Assembly (NCBI GenBank): GCA_036787815.1
Contig: DAIQOP010000121.1
Span: 1 to 11,472, forward strand
Source of the DNA: DATBAK01 sp036787815
GTDB lineage: Bacteria > Actinomycetota > Acidimicrobiia > IMCC26256 > PALSA-610
Length of the DNA: 11,472 nt
Reading direction: 5' to 3'
Shown here: positions 1-6,169 of the stretch, in pieces
Numbering within the stretch: position 1 is the stretch's first letter
Layout of the letters: every line of letters begins with the position of its first letter
Notes under the pieces: generated by a model
The model's input: the letters and a program-made list of their open reading frames with translations, nothing else
What the model was told of the DNA's origin: nothing
Database searches by the model: none
Position numbers and translations under genes: made by a program

Positions 1-692
1 AGTAGCAGGCGCCCGGACCGGAACGGCACGGCGTCGACGACGTTCCAGCCCGGGAGGGCGGCACGAGCGTCCTCCTCGGTCCAGAAGTGCACGTAGTAGA
101 GGTGCCGACCGTGGCGCTCGAGCACGGGGCCGAGGATGAAGACGCCGTCGTCGGTCACGGCCTTCGCGATGTTGCCCATCGCCCCGCGGAACGCCTCTTC
201 GGTGACGATGTGCTCGATCACGTCGATCATCACCGCGATCTCGTACGAGCCTTCGATCGCGTCGTGGCTGACGTCGCCCTGGCGCAGCTCGACCGACGGG
301 AGCTCGGCACGGAGCTCGTCGAACAGCACGTCGGTGATGTCGAAGCCGGTGAGCGTCGCGCCCTTGCCGACCATGATGCGGGTGTAGAAGCCGGTGCCGG
401 GCCCGATCTCGAGGGTCTTGCCGGCCGCGAAGTCGAGCCGGTTCTTCTCGCAGAAGCTGCGGAAGGTGTCGCCGGCCACCGCGTAGTCGCGATCGTTGTC
501 GGTCTCCGAAAGCCCTTCGTCGCCCGGGCCCCGCAGGGAGCTGCCGTAGCGCGAGAAGCGATTGCCCCAGTACGCCTGCGCGTCGTAGCTCCGGCCCTTG
601 CGGTACCGGAGCGGACCGACAACGAGCTTGTCGACGGTCCGCCGCACCGCGCCGATGGGATCGCGGAGCACCTTCTTGACGCTGGAGTTCAT
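1..692 (-). CDS. class I SAM-dependent methyltransferase, 3' end outside window
   Basis: Reading the minus strand from the ATG at 692 gives an uninterrupted frame to the window edge (230 residues, no stop), so the C-terminus is missing. Residues 94-103 (LEIGPGTGFY) are motif I of Rossmann-fold SAM methyltransferases. D118 in GFDI is the expected acidic residue for the ribose of SAM, and residues 155-162 (MIDVIEHI) are the usual post-II segment. An N-terminal extension of about 70 residues contains YWGNRFSRYG, often seen before such domains. The methyl acceptor cannot be told; small molecules, lipids or sugars are all possible. The gene lies 72 bp downstream of the membrane-protein gene on the same strand and may be co-transcribed with it. 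A weak Shine-Dalgarno (GAGGT) lies about 6 nt before the ATG. The fold is clear; the substrate is unknown. Confidence 0.85.
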   Translation of the reverse strand, partial: MNSSVKKVLRDPIGAVRRTVDKLVVGPLRYRKGRSYDAQAYWGNRFSRYGSSLRGPGDEGLSETDNDRDYAVAGDTFRSFCEKNRLDFAAGKTLEIGPGTGFYTRIMVGKGATLTGFDITDVLFDELRAELPSVELRQGDVSHDAIEGSYEIAVMIDVIEHIVTEEAFRGAMGNIAKAVTDDGVFILGPVLERHGRHLYYVHFWTEEDARAALPGWNVVDAVPFRSGRLL

Positions 693-764
693 GAACAGAC
701 CTCACGTGCCGGAGCAGAGGAGGCTACCGGGCGGGGGTCGCGAAAGGCCGGACCGCGACGCGGT

Positions 765-1832
765 TCAGCCCGCCGCTTCGGGATCGAGCGGCGGCGCCGA
801 CCGGTGACGACGATGGTCGAGCACGAGGATGACCGTGGCCGCGATGCCGACCACGGTGAGGTCGGCGAGCCGCTCGTACGCCGCCGCGATCAGGCTCAGG
901 CTCGCCGAGAGGCCCACGAGCGGACCGATCGCGGCAGCCAGACCCTCCCGGACGCCGAGCCCGCCCGGCACCACGCCGGTGACGGTGGCGAGCACGCCCG
1001 CGAGGGTGAGCGCGACCGCCTGCGGGGGCGTCACGTGGAACCCGAACCCTTCGACGACGAGGTACAGGCGCAGGGCGGCGAAGACCGTGAGCGTCGCCTC
1101 GACCGCGATGAGACGGAGCATCAGGCGCGCTCCCTCCATGCCCGGCCGGCGCCGGGTGAGGATGCGGTAGGCGACGGCGAGCGCGAGCACGCCGACGACG
1201 CCCACGGCCGCCCCGACATCGCGGTGTGCACCGCCGAGTTGCAGGGCGCCGGCGAGCGTCGAGGCGGTGCCGAGCCAGATCAGCCCGACCGTGAGCGCCG
1301 AACCGAGCGCGGCGCCGTAGGTGGCGCCCATCCCGGCGAGCGCCCGGGTTCGCACGAGCATGGCCCCGGGCAGCGGCAACAGGTTGGCGGCGCTCCCGAG
1401 TATCGCGATGCGCAGGGCGTGCGGCCACGTGACCGAGAAGCCGGCCAGGCGGGCCGTCAGCCGGTACTCCATCACGTTGCACACCGTGAAGCCGCTCGGC
1501 CCGAACACGGCCACGGCGACCAGCAACCACCAGCGGGGATGGCCGTGCTTTTCCGGGAAGTGCAGGGCGGCGAAGGCGACCCCGCCGGCGAAGAAGATCA
1601 CCGCCCCGATCAGGATCGCGGTGCGCACCGGCCCGGGCGCGGGCTTCCGGACACGATCGGCCAGCGCCTCGACGCGGCTCAGCAGCCGCGTCGTCCGGGT
1701 CTCCTCCCCCTCCTCGGCTCCCTCGGTCTTCCCCTCGTCGGCCACGACCTCCATGCTTGCCGGTCGGGCGTGGCCTCCAGCGTCCTGGCCGCTCACGACC
1801 TCGGTGTTCCCCTCGTCGGCCACGACCTCCAT
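765..1832 (-). CDS. UPF0104 / lysylphosphatidylglycerol synthase TM family integral membrane protein
   Basis: A 355-residue protein with a hydrophilic, acidic N-terminus (1-65) followed by about eight hydrophobic segments (near 72-90, 101-118, 140-160, 172-195, 206-222, 240-262, 272-290, 300-317 and 324-338). PGGLGVREG at 289-297 is the hallmark of the UPF0104/LPG-synthase transmembrane family (PF03706). There is no C-terminal aminoacyl-transferase domain, so it is not a complete MprF; stand-alone members are often linked to flippase or cell-envelope lipid functions. The start is uncertain. The ATG at 1832 has GGGAGG directly abutting it, which is poor spacing. The ATG at 1754 lies in a duplicated copy of the same 33-nt segment and would remove 26 residues without touching any helix. 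A GTG between the two copies is a third option. The likely downstream partner is the methyltransferase. Confidence 0.8.
   Translation of the reverse strand: MEVVADEGNTEVVSGQDAGGHARPASMEVVADEGKTEGAEEGEETRTTRLLSRVEALADRVRKPAPGPVRTAILIGAVIFFAGGVAFAALHFPEKHGHPRWWLLVAVAVFGPSGFTVCNVMEYRLTARLAGFSVTWPHALRIAILGSAANLLPLPGAMLVRTRALAGMGATYGAALGSALTVGLIWLGTASTLAGALQLGGAHRDVGAAVGVVGVLALAVAYRILTRRRPGMEGARLMLRLIAVEATLTVFAALRLYLVVEGFGFHVTPPQAVALTLAGVLATVTGVVPGGLGVREGLAAAIGPLVGLSASLSLIAAAYERLADLTVVGIAATVILVLDHRRHRSAPPLDPEAAG
1722..1832. repeat. 33-nt direct repeat duplicating a start codon
   Basis: The segments 1722-1754 and 1800-1832 are identical except at one base (position 7, C versus G). They are offset by 78 bp, which is exactly 26 codons. 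On the minus strand each copy begins with ATG and encodes MEVVADEG(N/K)TE, so the membrane protein carries two in-frame copies of its own N-terminus. The 45 bp between them are not part of the repeat, apart from a possible degenerate echo (EVVSGQ). The 78-bp offset keeps the frame. Confidence 0.9.
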
Positions 1833-1861
1833 CCTCCCTCAGGCGCACAAACGCCGTCCGG

Positions 1862-1867
1862 TATGGT
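1862..1867 (+). promoter_or_regulatory. candidate -10 box for leaderless ferredoxin mRNA
   Basis: TATGGT fits the actinobacterial -10 pattern TANNNT and ends 6 nt before the ferredoxin GTG at 1874, so transcription would begin at or next to the start codon. No Shine-Dalgarno lies between them and no convincing -35 is visible. The box sits in the 41-bp gap between divergent genes. Confidence 0.45.
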
Positions 1868-1873
1868 CGGGGC

Positions 1874-2080
1874 GTGCTCGAGATCAAGATCGACCGAGAT
1901 GTCTGCATGGGGTCGGGGAACTGCTCGTTCTGGGCCCCGGGCGTGTTCGACCTCGACGACGACGGCATCGCGATCGTCGTCGATCCCGCCGGTGCACCCG
2001 ACGACAAGATCGTGCTCGCGGCCCAGGGCTGCCCGACGCAGGCCATCGCGATCCTGCGCGACGGCGAGAAGATCGTCTGA
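1874..2080 (+). CDS. single-cluster ferredoxin, [3Fe-4S]-type three-cysteine form
   Basis: A 68-residue acidic electron carrier starting at GTG 1874. Cluster ligands are C11, C17 and C53, the last in CPTQA. The position where a [4Fe-4S] protein would have its second cysteine is S14 (CMGSGNC), so a [3Fe-4S] or atypical cluster is expected. The pattern, with APGVF after the first cysteines and CP-x-x-AI near the end, is that of small actinobacterial ferredoxins that often serve cytochromes P450. No P450 or reductase lies in the window, so the partner is unknown. It is the first plus-strand gene of the catabolic run, 67 bp before the fused dehydrogenase. The open frame continues upstream to 1757, but that extension is arginine/proline-rich and antisense to the membrane protein, so it is not used. 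Confidence 0.88.
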   Translation: MLEIKIDRDVCMGSGNCSFWAPGVFDLDDDGIAIVVDPAGAPDDKIVLAAQGCPTQAIAILRDGEKIV

Positions 2081-2088
2081 GCCACTCG

Positions 2089-2108
2089 ACCTGACGGGGC
2101 CGTCAGGT
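2089..2108. promoter_or_regulatory. 9-bp inverted repeat upstream of the fused dehydrogenase; candidate operator
   Basis: ACCTGACGG, a 2-nt GG spacer, then CCGTCAGGT: a perfect inverted repeat in the 67-bp gap between the ferredoxin and the dehydrogenase. As RNA it could fold into an 8-bp stem with a GGGC loop. No T-run follows, so an intrinsic terminator is unlikely. Its size and symmetry suit a TetR-type dimer site or a weak attenuator between the two genes. No regulator gene is visible nearby. Confidence 0.5.
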
Positions 2109-2147
2109 TCGTGGGACGATCCGTGCTCGTCGGGCGCGGAGGAGCCA

Positions 2148-4352
2148 ATGCCGATCGGGATCACGGCCGAGCACGAGGAGCTGGGCGACGTCGTTCGCCG
2201 GTTCGTCGATGCGAACGCGTCGTCGGCCGTCATCCGGGCCGCCGTCGACGCCGGGCGCGACTCGGCCCCCGACTTCTGGGCCGCGCTGTGCGCGCTCGGA
2301 TGGACCGGGCTCCACGTGCCCGAGGCGCTCGGCGGCGCGGGCTACGGCGCGGTGGAGCTCGCGGTCGTGCTCGAGGCGCTCGGCCGCGGGTGCGTACCCG
2401 GACCGTTCCTCGCCACGGTGCTCGCGGGTGCGGTGCTCGCGGAGGCCGCCGACGGCCCGACGGCCAAGGCGTTGCTCCCGCAGATCGCCAGCGGCACCCG
2501 CGTCGCCACGATCGCGCTCACGGGCGCGCTCAGGGGCGACGCCGCGCCGGGAGGAGTGCGACTCTCCGGAAGCGTCGCTCCGGTGCTCAGCGCGTCGCTC
2601 GCCGATGTCGCGCTCGTCCCGGTGGCCACGGGCGAGCAGAGCGGCAGCGTGATGTGGTGCGCGCTCGAGCTCGACGACCCGGCGGTGACCGTGGTGGAGA
2701 TCGAGAGCGTCGATCTCACTCGGCGAGTCGGTCGGATCGAGGTCGACGGCGCGGTGGTGGCGCTCGACGACGTGCTCGCCGCGGTGCCCGCCGACCGCGT
2801 GCGCGACCTCGCCGCGGTGCTGCTCGCCGCGGAGGCGATCGGCGTCGCGCAATGGTGCGTCGAGACCGCGAGTGAGTACGCGAAGGTCCGCGAGCAGTTC
2901 GGCCGCCCGATCGGCCAGTTCCAGGCGGTCAAGCACCGCTGTGCCGAGATGCTGGCGCGTACGGAGCTCGCGAGGGCCGCGGTCTGGGACGCGGCGCGCG
3001 CGATCGGCGACCCGGGTGGCGACAACGGCCGTTCGCTGGCCGTTGCCGGCGCGGCTTCGCTCGCGCTCGACGCCGTGTTCGAGAACGCCAAGGACTGCGT
3101 GCAGACCCTCGGCGGCATCGGTTTCACCTGGGAGCACGATGCCCACCTGTACCTGCGGCGCGCGATCTCGCTCCATCAGATCGACACGACGCCCGACCGG
3201 TGGCGTCAACGGGTCGCGCGTCTCGCGCTCGCGGGCGATCGGCGGCGGCTCACCCTCGATGTCGGCCCGGATGCCGACCGCCTGCGCGCCGAGATCCGGG
3301 CGCTCATCGCCGAGCTGCGCGACCTCGATCCGCAGGCGCAACGCAACCGGTTGGCCGAGGCCGGCTACATCACGCCTTCGTGGCCGAAGCCGTGGGGACG
3401 CGACGCGTCGGCACTCGAGCTGCTCGTGATCGAAGAGGAGTTCCGCGCCGCGAAGATGGTGCGGCCCGGGATCAGCGTCGGCGCCTGGGCGCTGCCGAAC
3501 CTCATCGTCTACGGCACGGCCGAGCAGCAGGCGCGGTGGATCACGCCGACGCTGCGCGGCGAGATGACCTGGTGCCAGCTCTTCAGCGAACCGGGCGCAG
3601 GATCCGATCTCGCCGGGCTCACGACGCGCGCGCAACGGGTCGACGGCGGCTGGATCGTCAACGGTCAGAAGGTCTGGACGTCGATGGCCAAGGAAGCCGA
3701 CTGGGGCATCCTGCTGGCGCGGACCGATCCCGATCGCCCCAAGCACGACGGCATCTCGTGCTTCATGGTCGACATGAAGACGCCGGGCATCGACATCCGC
3801 CCGCTGCGCGAGCTCACCGGCCACGCGATGTTCAACGAGGTGTTCTTCGACGACGTCTTCGTTCCCGACGACTGCCTCGTCGGTCAGGAGCACGACGGTT
3901 GGCGTTGCGCGCGCACCACCCTCGCCAACGAACGCGTGTACATGGGATCGGGCAACACGATCGGCGGCGGCGTGGTCGGCCTGCTGCGCGAGCTCGAACG
4001 CCGGGGCCTCACCGAGGACACCGCCGCGCTCGAGTCGGTCGGTGCGCTCGCCGCCACCGGCCACGCGCTGGCGGTGCTCGGGTACCGCCTCACGCTGGCC
4101 GCGCTGCGGGGCGCCGATCCGTCGGGCTCCGAGGCGGCGGTGCGCAAGTTGCTCGGCGTGCAGCACGACCAGCGCGTGCAAGAGGCGGGCCTCGTGCTCG
4201 GCGGCACCGATTCGCTCGGCGCGGGCGCGGATGCCGCGTCGTGGGTGCAGGCGTTCCTGTTCAACCGGTGCCTCACGATTGCGGGGGGTACCACCGACAT
4301 CCAGAAGAACGTGATCGCCGAGCGACTGCTCGGCCTCCCCCGCGATCCGTGA
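2148..4352 (+). CDS. fused two-domain acyl-CoA dehydrogenase (beta-like plus alpha-like), FadE34/ChsE3 architecture
   Basis: A 734-residue protein holding two acyl-CoA dehydrogenase units joined near 350-370. The N-terminal unit lacks the FAD-contacting EPG-x-GSD motif but has REQFGRPIGQFQAVKH (248-263) and QTLGGIGF (319-326), which contact FAD across a subunit interface in this family. The C-terminal unit has SEPGAGSD (480-487) and an Glu in helix G (E595, in ANERV), the catalytic-base position of isovaleryl-CoA dehydrogenase. At the MCAD-type position (the E of YEGT) it has G713 (AGGT). This division matches the alpha2beta2 ChsE enzymes, and the fused layout matches mycobacterial FadE34/ChsE3. 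It likely forms an alpha,beta-unsaturated acyl-CoA from a bulky or branched substrate. The ATG at 2148 has GGAGG 5 nt upstream. The frame is open upstream to 87, but that part is antisense to other genes. Confidence 0.9.
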   Translation: MPIGITAEHEELGDVVRRFVDANASSAVIRAAVDAGRDSAPDFWAALCALGWTGLHVPEALGGAGYGAVELAVVLEALGRGCVPGPFLATVLAGAVLAEAADGPTAKALLPQIASGTRVATIALTGALRGDAAPGGVRLSGSVAPVLSASLADVALVPVATGEQSGSVMWCALELDDPAVTVVEIESVDLTRRVGRIEVDGAVVALDDVLAAVPADRVRDLAAVLLAAEAIGVAQWCVETASEYAKVREQFGRPIGQFQAVKHRCAEMLARTELARAAVWDAARAIGDPGGDNGRSLAVAGAASLALDAVFENAKDCVQTLGGIGFTWEHDAHLYLRRAISLHQIDTTPDRWRQRVARLALAGDRRRLTLDVGPDADRLRAEIRALIAELRDLDPQAQRNRLAEAGYITPSWPKPWGRDASALELLVIEEEFRAAKMVRPGISVGAWALPNLIVYGTAEQQARWITPTLRGEMTWCQLFSEPGAGSDLAGLTTRAQRVDGGWIVNGQKVWTSMAKEADWGILLARTDPDRPKHDGISCFMVDMKTPGIDIRPLRELTGHAMFNEVFFDDVFVPDDCLVGQEHDGWRCARTTLANERVYMGSGNTIGGGVVGLLRELERRGLTEDTAALESVGALAATGHALAVLGYRLTLAALRGADPSGSEAAVRKLLGVQHDQRVQEAGLVLGGTDSLGAGADAASWVQAFLFNRCLTIAGGTTDIQKNVIAERLLGLPRDP

Positions 4353-4477
4353 ACCGTGCAGCGACAAGAATGCCCCTCGCTCCCGCAGGGACGCGGCCGT
4401 TGGCCGAGGCGTCCGGAGCGGCGAGCGCCATCCGAAACCACGGGTGCAGCCCCGTACCGAACCGAGCGAGTGCGACC

Positions 4478-4918
4478 ATGAACGCAGTCTTCTTCGAAGA
4501 TGTAGCCGAGGGCGACGCGGGGCCACCGCTCTCGCACCTGCTCACGCGCACCGACCTCGTGATGTATGCGGGCGCCTCGGGCGATTTCAATCCGATGCAC
4601 ACCGACGAGGTGAAGGCGAAGGAAGCCGGGCTGCCCAGCGTCTTCGGCCACGGCATGTTCAGCGCTGGGCTGCTCGGCACCGCGCTCACGAACTTCGTCG
4701 GCGTCGGCAACCTGCGCTCGTACAAGGTCAGGTTCACGAAGCAGACCTGGCCCGGCGAAACGCTCACCACCAAGGTGATTGTCGCCGAGAAGCGCCCCGA
4801 GCGGTCGGAGGTCGTGCTCACCTGCGAGCTCGTCAACCAGGACGGCGAGGCGAAGATCGCCGGCGAAGCCGTCGCCGCGCTGCCGAGACGCGTACGCGAC
4901 GATGGAAGCCGGAGCTGA
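4478..4918 (+). CDS. MaoC-like (R)-specific enoyl-CoA hydratase, single hot-dog domain
   Basis: A 146-residue protein with the complete hydratase-2 motif YAGASGDFNPMH (30-41). D36 and H41 are the expected catalytic pair, and FGHGMFSAGLLG follows as in active MaoC enzymes. It should add water to the enoyl-CoA made by the preceding dehydrogenase. One domain is the size of mycobacterial ChsH1 or of the MaoC half of ChsH2. The intact catalytic pair means it could work as a homodimer. A 125-bp gap with only short stems separates it from the dehydrogenase, so it may have its own promoter, though none is clear. The ATG at 4478 has only a weak GA-rich Shine-Dalgarno. The next gene begins 1 nt after its stop. 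Confidence 0.88.
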   Translation: MNAVFFEDVAEGDAGPPLSHLLTRTDLVMYAGASGDFNPMHTDEVKAKEAGLPSVFGHGMFSAGLLGTALTNFVGVGNLRSYKVRFTKQTWPGETLTTKVIVAEKRPERSEVVLTCELVNQDGEAKIAGEAVAALPRRVRDDGSRS

Positions 4919-4919
4919 C

Positions 4920-5318
4920 GTGCGCTTCGACCTCCCGACTCCCGATGCCGAGACGCAGCCGTTCTGGGACGCGGCCAGAGAGGGGCGCTTCATGGTGCGC
5001 CACTGCCTCGAGTGCGGCGAGCACCACTTCTACCCGCGGCCGTTCTGCCCGAAGTGCTGGAGCGAGCGCGTCGAGTGGGTGGAGGCGAGCGGCCGCGCGG
5101 TGCTCTACACGTACTCCGTCGTGGTGACGAACGACCTGCCGCCGTTCAACGAGCGGGTGCCGTACGTGGCCGCCGTCGTCGACCTCGAAGAAGGCCCGCG
5201 CGTCATGACGAACGTGGTCGACTGCGAGTTCGACGCCCTCCGCGTGGGCATGGCCGTCGAGGTCGACTACCGGGCCATCTCCGACGACATCACGATCCCC
5301 GTCTTCAAACCGTGTTGA
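4920..5318 (+). CDS. DUF35 protein 1: zinc ribbon plus OB fold acyl-CoA-associated protein
   Basis: A 132-residue protein. C29, C32, C43 and C46 (HCLECG and CPKCW) form a rubredoxin-like zinc ribbon, followed by an OB fold beginning at GRAVLYTYSVV. DUF35 proteins are obligate partners of thiolase-superfamily enzymes; in mycobacteria the DUF35 domain of ChsH2 binds the aldolase Ltp2. The gene follows MaoC directly, the same order as the two domains within ChsH2, so it may be the unfused equivalent. The GTG at 4920 is chosen because GGAG lies 5 nt upstream. An ATG at 4902 would add six residues and overlap MaoC by 17 bp but has no Shine-Dalgarno. Confidence 0.87.
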   Translation: MRFDLPTPDAETQPFWDAAREGRFMVRHCLECGEHHFYPRPFCPKCWSERVEWVEASGRAVLYTYSVVVTNDLPPFNERVPYVAAVVDLEEGPRVMTNVVDCEFDALRVGMAVEVDYRAISDDITIPVFKPC

Positions 5319-5328
5319 CGGTGCAGGC

Positions 5329-5347
5329 CCGGTGCCCGCGGCACCGG
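5329..5347. repeat. GC-rich hairpin in the gap after DUF35 protein 1
   Basis: CCGGTGCC, loop CGC, GGCACCGG: a perfect 8-bp stem in the 45-bp gap before the CMD-like gene. No T-run follows, so a classical terminator is not supported. It ends 3 nt before a TANNNT box, so it could be an operator or an RNA processing stem. Role unknown. Confidence 0.5.
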
Positions 5348-5350
5348 CGG

Positions 5351-5356
5351 TAGCGT
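5351..5356 (+). promoter_or_regulatory. candidate -10 box for leaderless CMD-like mRNA
   Basis: TAGCGT fits TANNNT and ends 7 nt before the ATG at 5364, the same spacing as at 1862 and 7423. There is no Shine-Dalgarno in the interval. TTGACG at 5315-5320 is too far away (30 nt) to be a standard -35. An internal operon promoter is possible. Confidence 0.35.
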
Positions 5357-5363
5357 GAGCGTC

Positions 5364-5705
5364 ATGCCGGATCAGGACTGGAACTTCCCGTTCGAGGGGC
5401 CGCTCCACGAGGTGTTCCCCGCGCTGCACGAGGCGCAGAACGCGTGGATGTCGCAGGTCGACTCGCTCAGGGCTCCGGATCGCAAGACCCACGAGCTCAT
5501 CCGCATGGCGGTCACCGTCGTGCTCCGGAACCACGAGGGTGTGCGGCGCCACGCGATGCTCGCCCACGAGGTGGGCGCGACTTGGGAAGAAGTGCTCGGG
5601 TCGATCATGCTGACGACCCCGGGCGGTGGCCTGCTGCCCGCGGTGCAGGCGATCCCGCACGCGCGCGAGGGATTCGACAGCGCGCGCACGACCGAAGCCG
5701 AGTGA
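5364..5705 (+). CDS. carboxymuconolactone decarboxylase (CMD/AhpD-like) family protein, cysteine-free
   Basis: A 113-residue all-helical protein. HELIRMAVTVVLRNHEGVRRH (43-63), followed by GATWEEVLGSIML (71-83), matches the conserved CMD core. There is no cysteine, so the AhpD-type CxxC peroxidase chemistry is absent; H63 is at the conserved histidine position. This is closer to the gamma-CMD kind, whose members in catabolic clusters mostly have no known reaction. It sits between two DUF35 genes in an otherwise acyl-CoA-dedicated run, so a role in the same pathway is likely but its step is unknown. The GTG at 5355 would add three residues; the ATG at 5364 is preferred because of the TANNNT spacing. 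The next gene starts 11 bp after its stop. Confidence 0.78.
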   Translation: MPDQDWNFPFEGPLHEVFPALHEAQNAWMSQVDSLRAPDRKTHELIRMAVTVVLRNHEGVRRHAMLAHEVGATWEEVLGSIMLTTPGGGLLPAVQAIPHAREGFDSARTTEAE

Positions 5706-5716
5706 CGGAGATCGCG

Positions 5717-6169
5717 ATGCCGGAGGCGAAGATGTCAGAGGAGGCGGTGCCGTTCCGCATCCTGCCGAAGCTCACGGAGCACAATCGCTGCTTCTGGCAG
5801 GGCGGTGAGCGCGGCGAGTTGGTGTTCTGGCGCTGCCAGGACTGCGAGTACTACATCCACCCGCCGCAACCGATCTGCCCGATGTGCCACTCGAAGAACC
5901 TTGCTCCCGAGGCCGTCTCCGGTCGGGCCGTGGTGGCGACCTACTCGGTGAACTACCAGCCCTGGATGCCGGGCCCGGAGCTGCCGTACGTGGTCGCGAT
6001 CGTCGAGATCGTCGAGCAGCCGACCGTGCGGCTCACCACCAACCTCGTGCACATCGATCCCGACGCGGTCGTCATCGGGATGCCCGTGCGGGTCACGTTC
6101 GAGCACCACTCCGATCCCGAGGGCGACGTGTGGATCCCCCTCTTCGAGCCCGAAGAGGCGCAGGCATGA
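5717..6169 (+). CDS. DUF35 protein 2: zinc ribbon plus OB fold partner of the adjacent Ltp-type protein
   Basis: A 150-residue protein with an N-terminal helix (PFRILPKLTEHNRCFW), a zinc ribbon with C40, C43, C54 and C57 (CQDC and CPMC), and an OB fold starting at GRAVVATYSV. It differs clearly from the first DUF35 protein, so this is not a recent duplication. Its stop overlaps the thiolase-family start as ATGA, implying translational coupling and probably a direct complex, as in Ltp2-ChsH2(DUF35). Start choice: the ATG at 5717 has GGAG 6 nt upstream; the ATG at 5732 has GGAGG 5 nt upstream and would shorten the protein by five residues. Both are plausible. The zinc ribbon is probably structural and helps dock CoA substrates. 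Confidence 0.87.
   Translation: MPEAKMSEEAVPFRILPKLTEHNRCFWQGGERGELVFWRCQDCEYYIHPPQPICPMCHSKNLAPEAVSGRAVVATYSVNYQPWMPGPELPYVVAIVEIVEQPTVRLTTNLVHIDPDAVVIGMPVRVTFEHHSDPEGDVWIPLFEPEEAQA

Noticed and set aside
737..759. GTCGCG / CGCGAC stem between the membrane protein and methyltransferase
   Set aside because: Only six pairs with an 11-nt loop and no T-run; not enough for a terminator call.
87..2147. Upstream extension of the fused dehydrogenase frame to make a 1421-residue protein
   Set aside because: It is antisense to the methyltransferase and membrane protein, is full of Arg/Asp/His-rich low-complexity sequence typical of a GC-rich shadow frame, and the ATG at 2148 has a strong Shine-Dalgarno.
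724..2148. Minus-strand 474-residue open frame
   Set aside because: It overlaps the membrane protein in another frame; the real product has helices and the PGGLGVREG motif while this one is arginine-rich.
2103..4526. Minus-strand 807-residue open frame
   Set aside because: It mirrors the dehydrogenase coding strand in a GC-rich genome, is arginine/histidine/glutamate-rich and matches no domain.
4633..4670. GCCCAGCG / CGCTGGGC inverted repeat inside the MaoC gene
   Set aside because: It lies within conserved hydratase coding sequence with a 22-nt loop and is expected by chance at this GC content.
5315..5320. TTGACG as a -35 box for the CMD-like gene
   Set aside because: Spacing to the TANNNT box is 30 nt, too long for a normal promoter.
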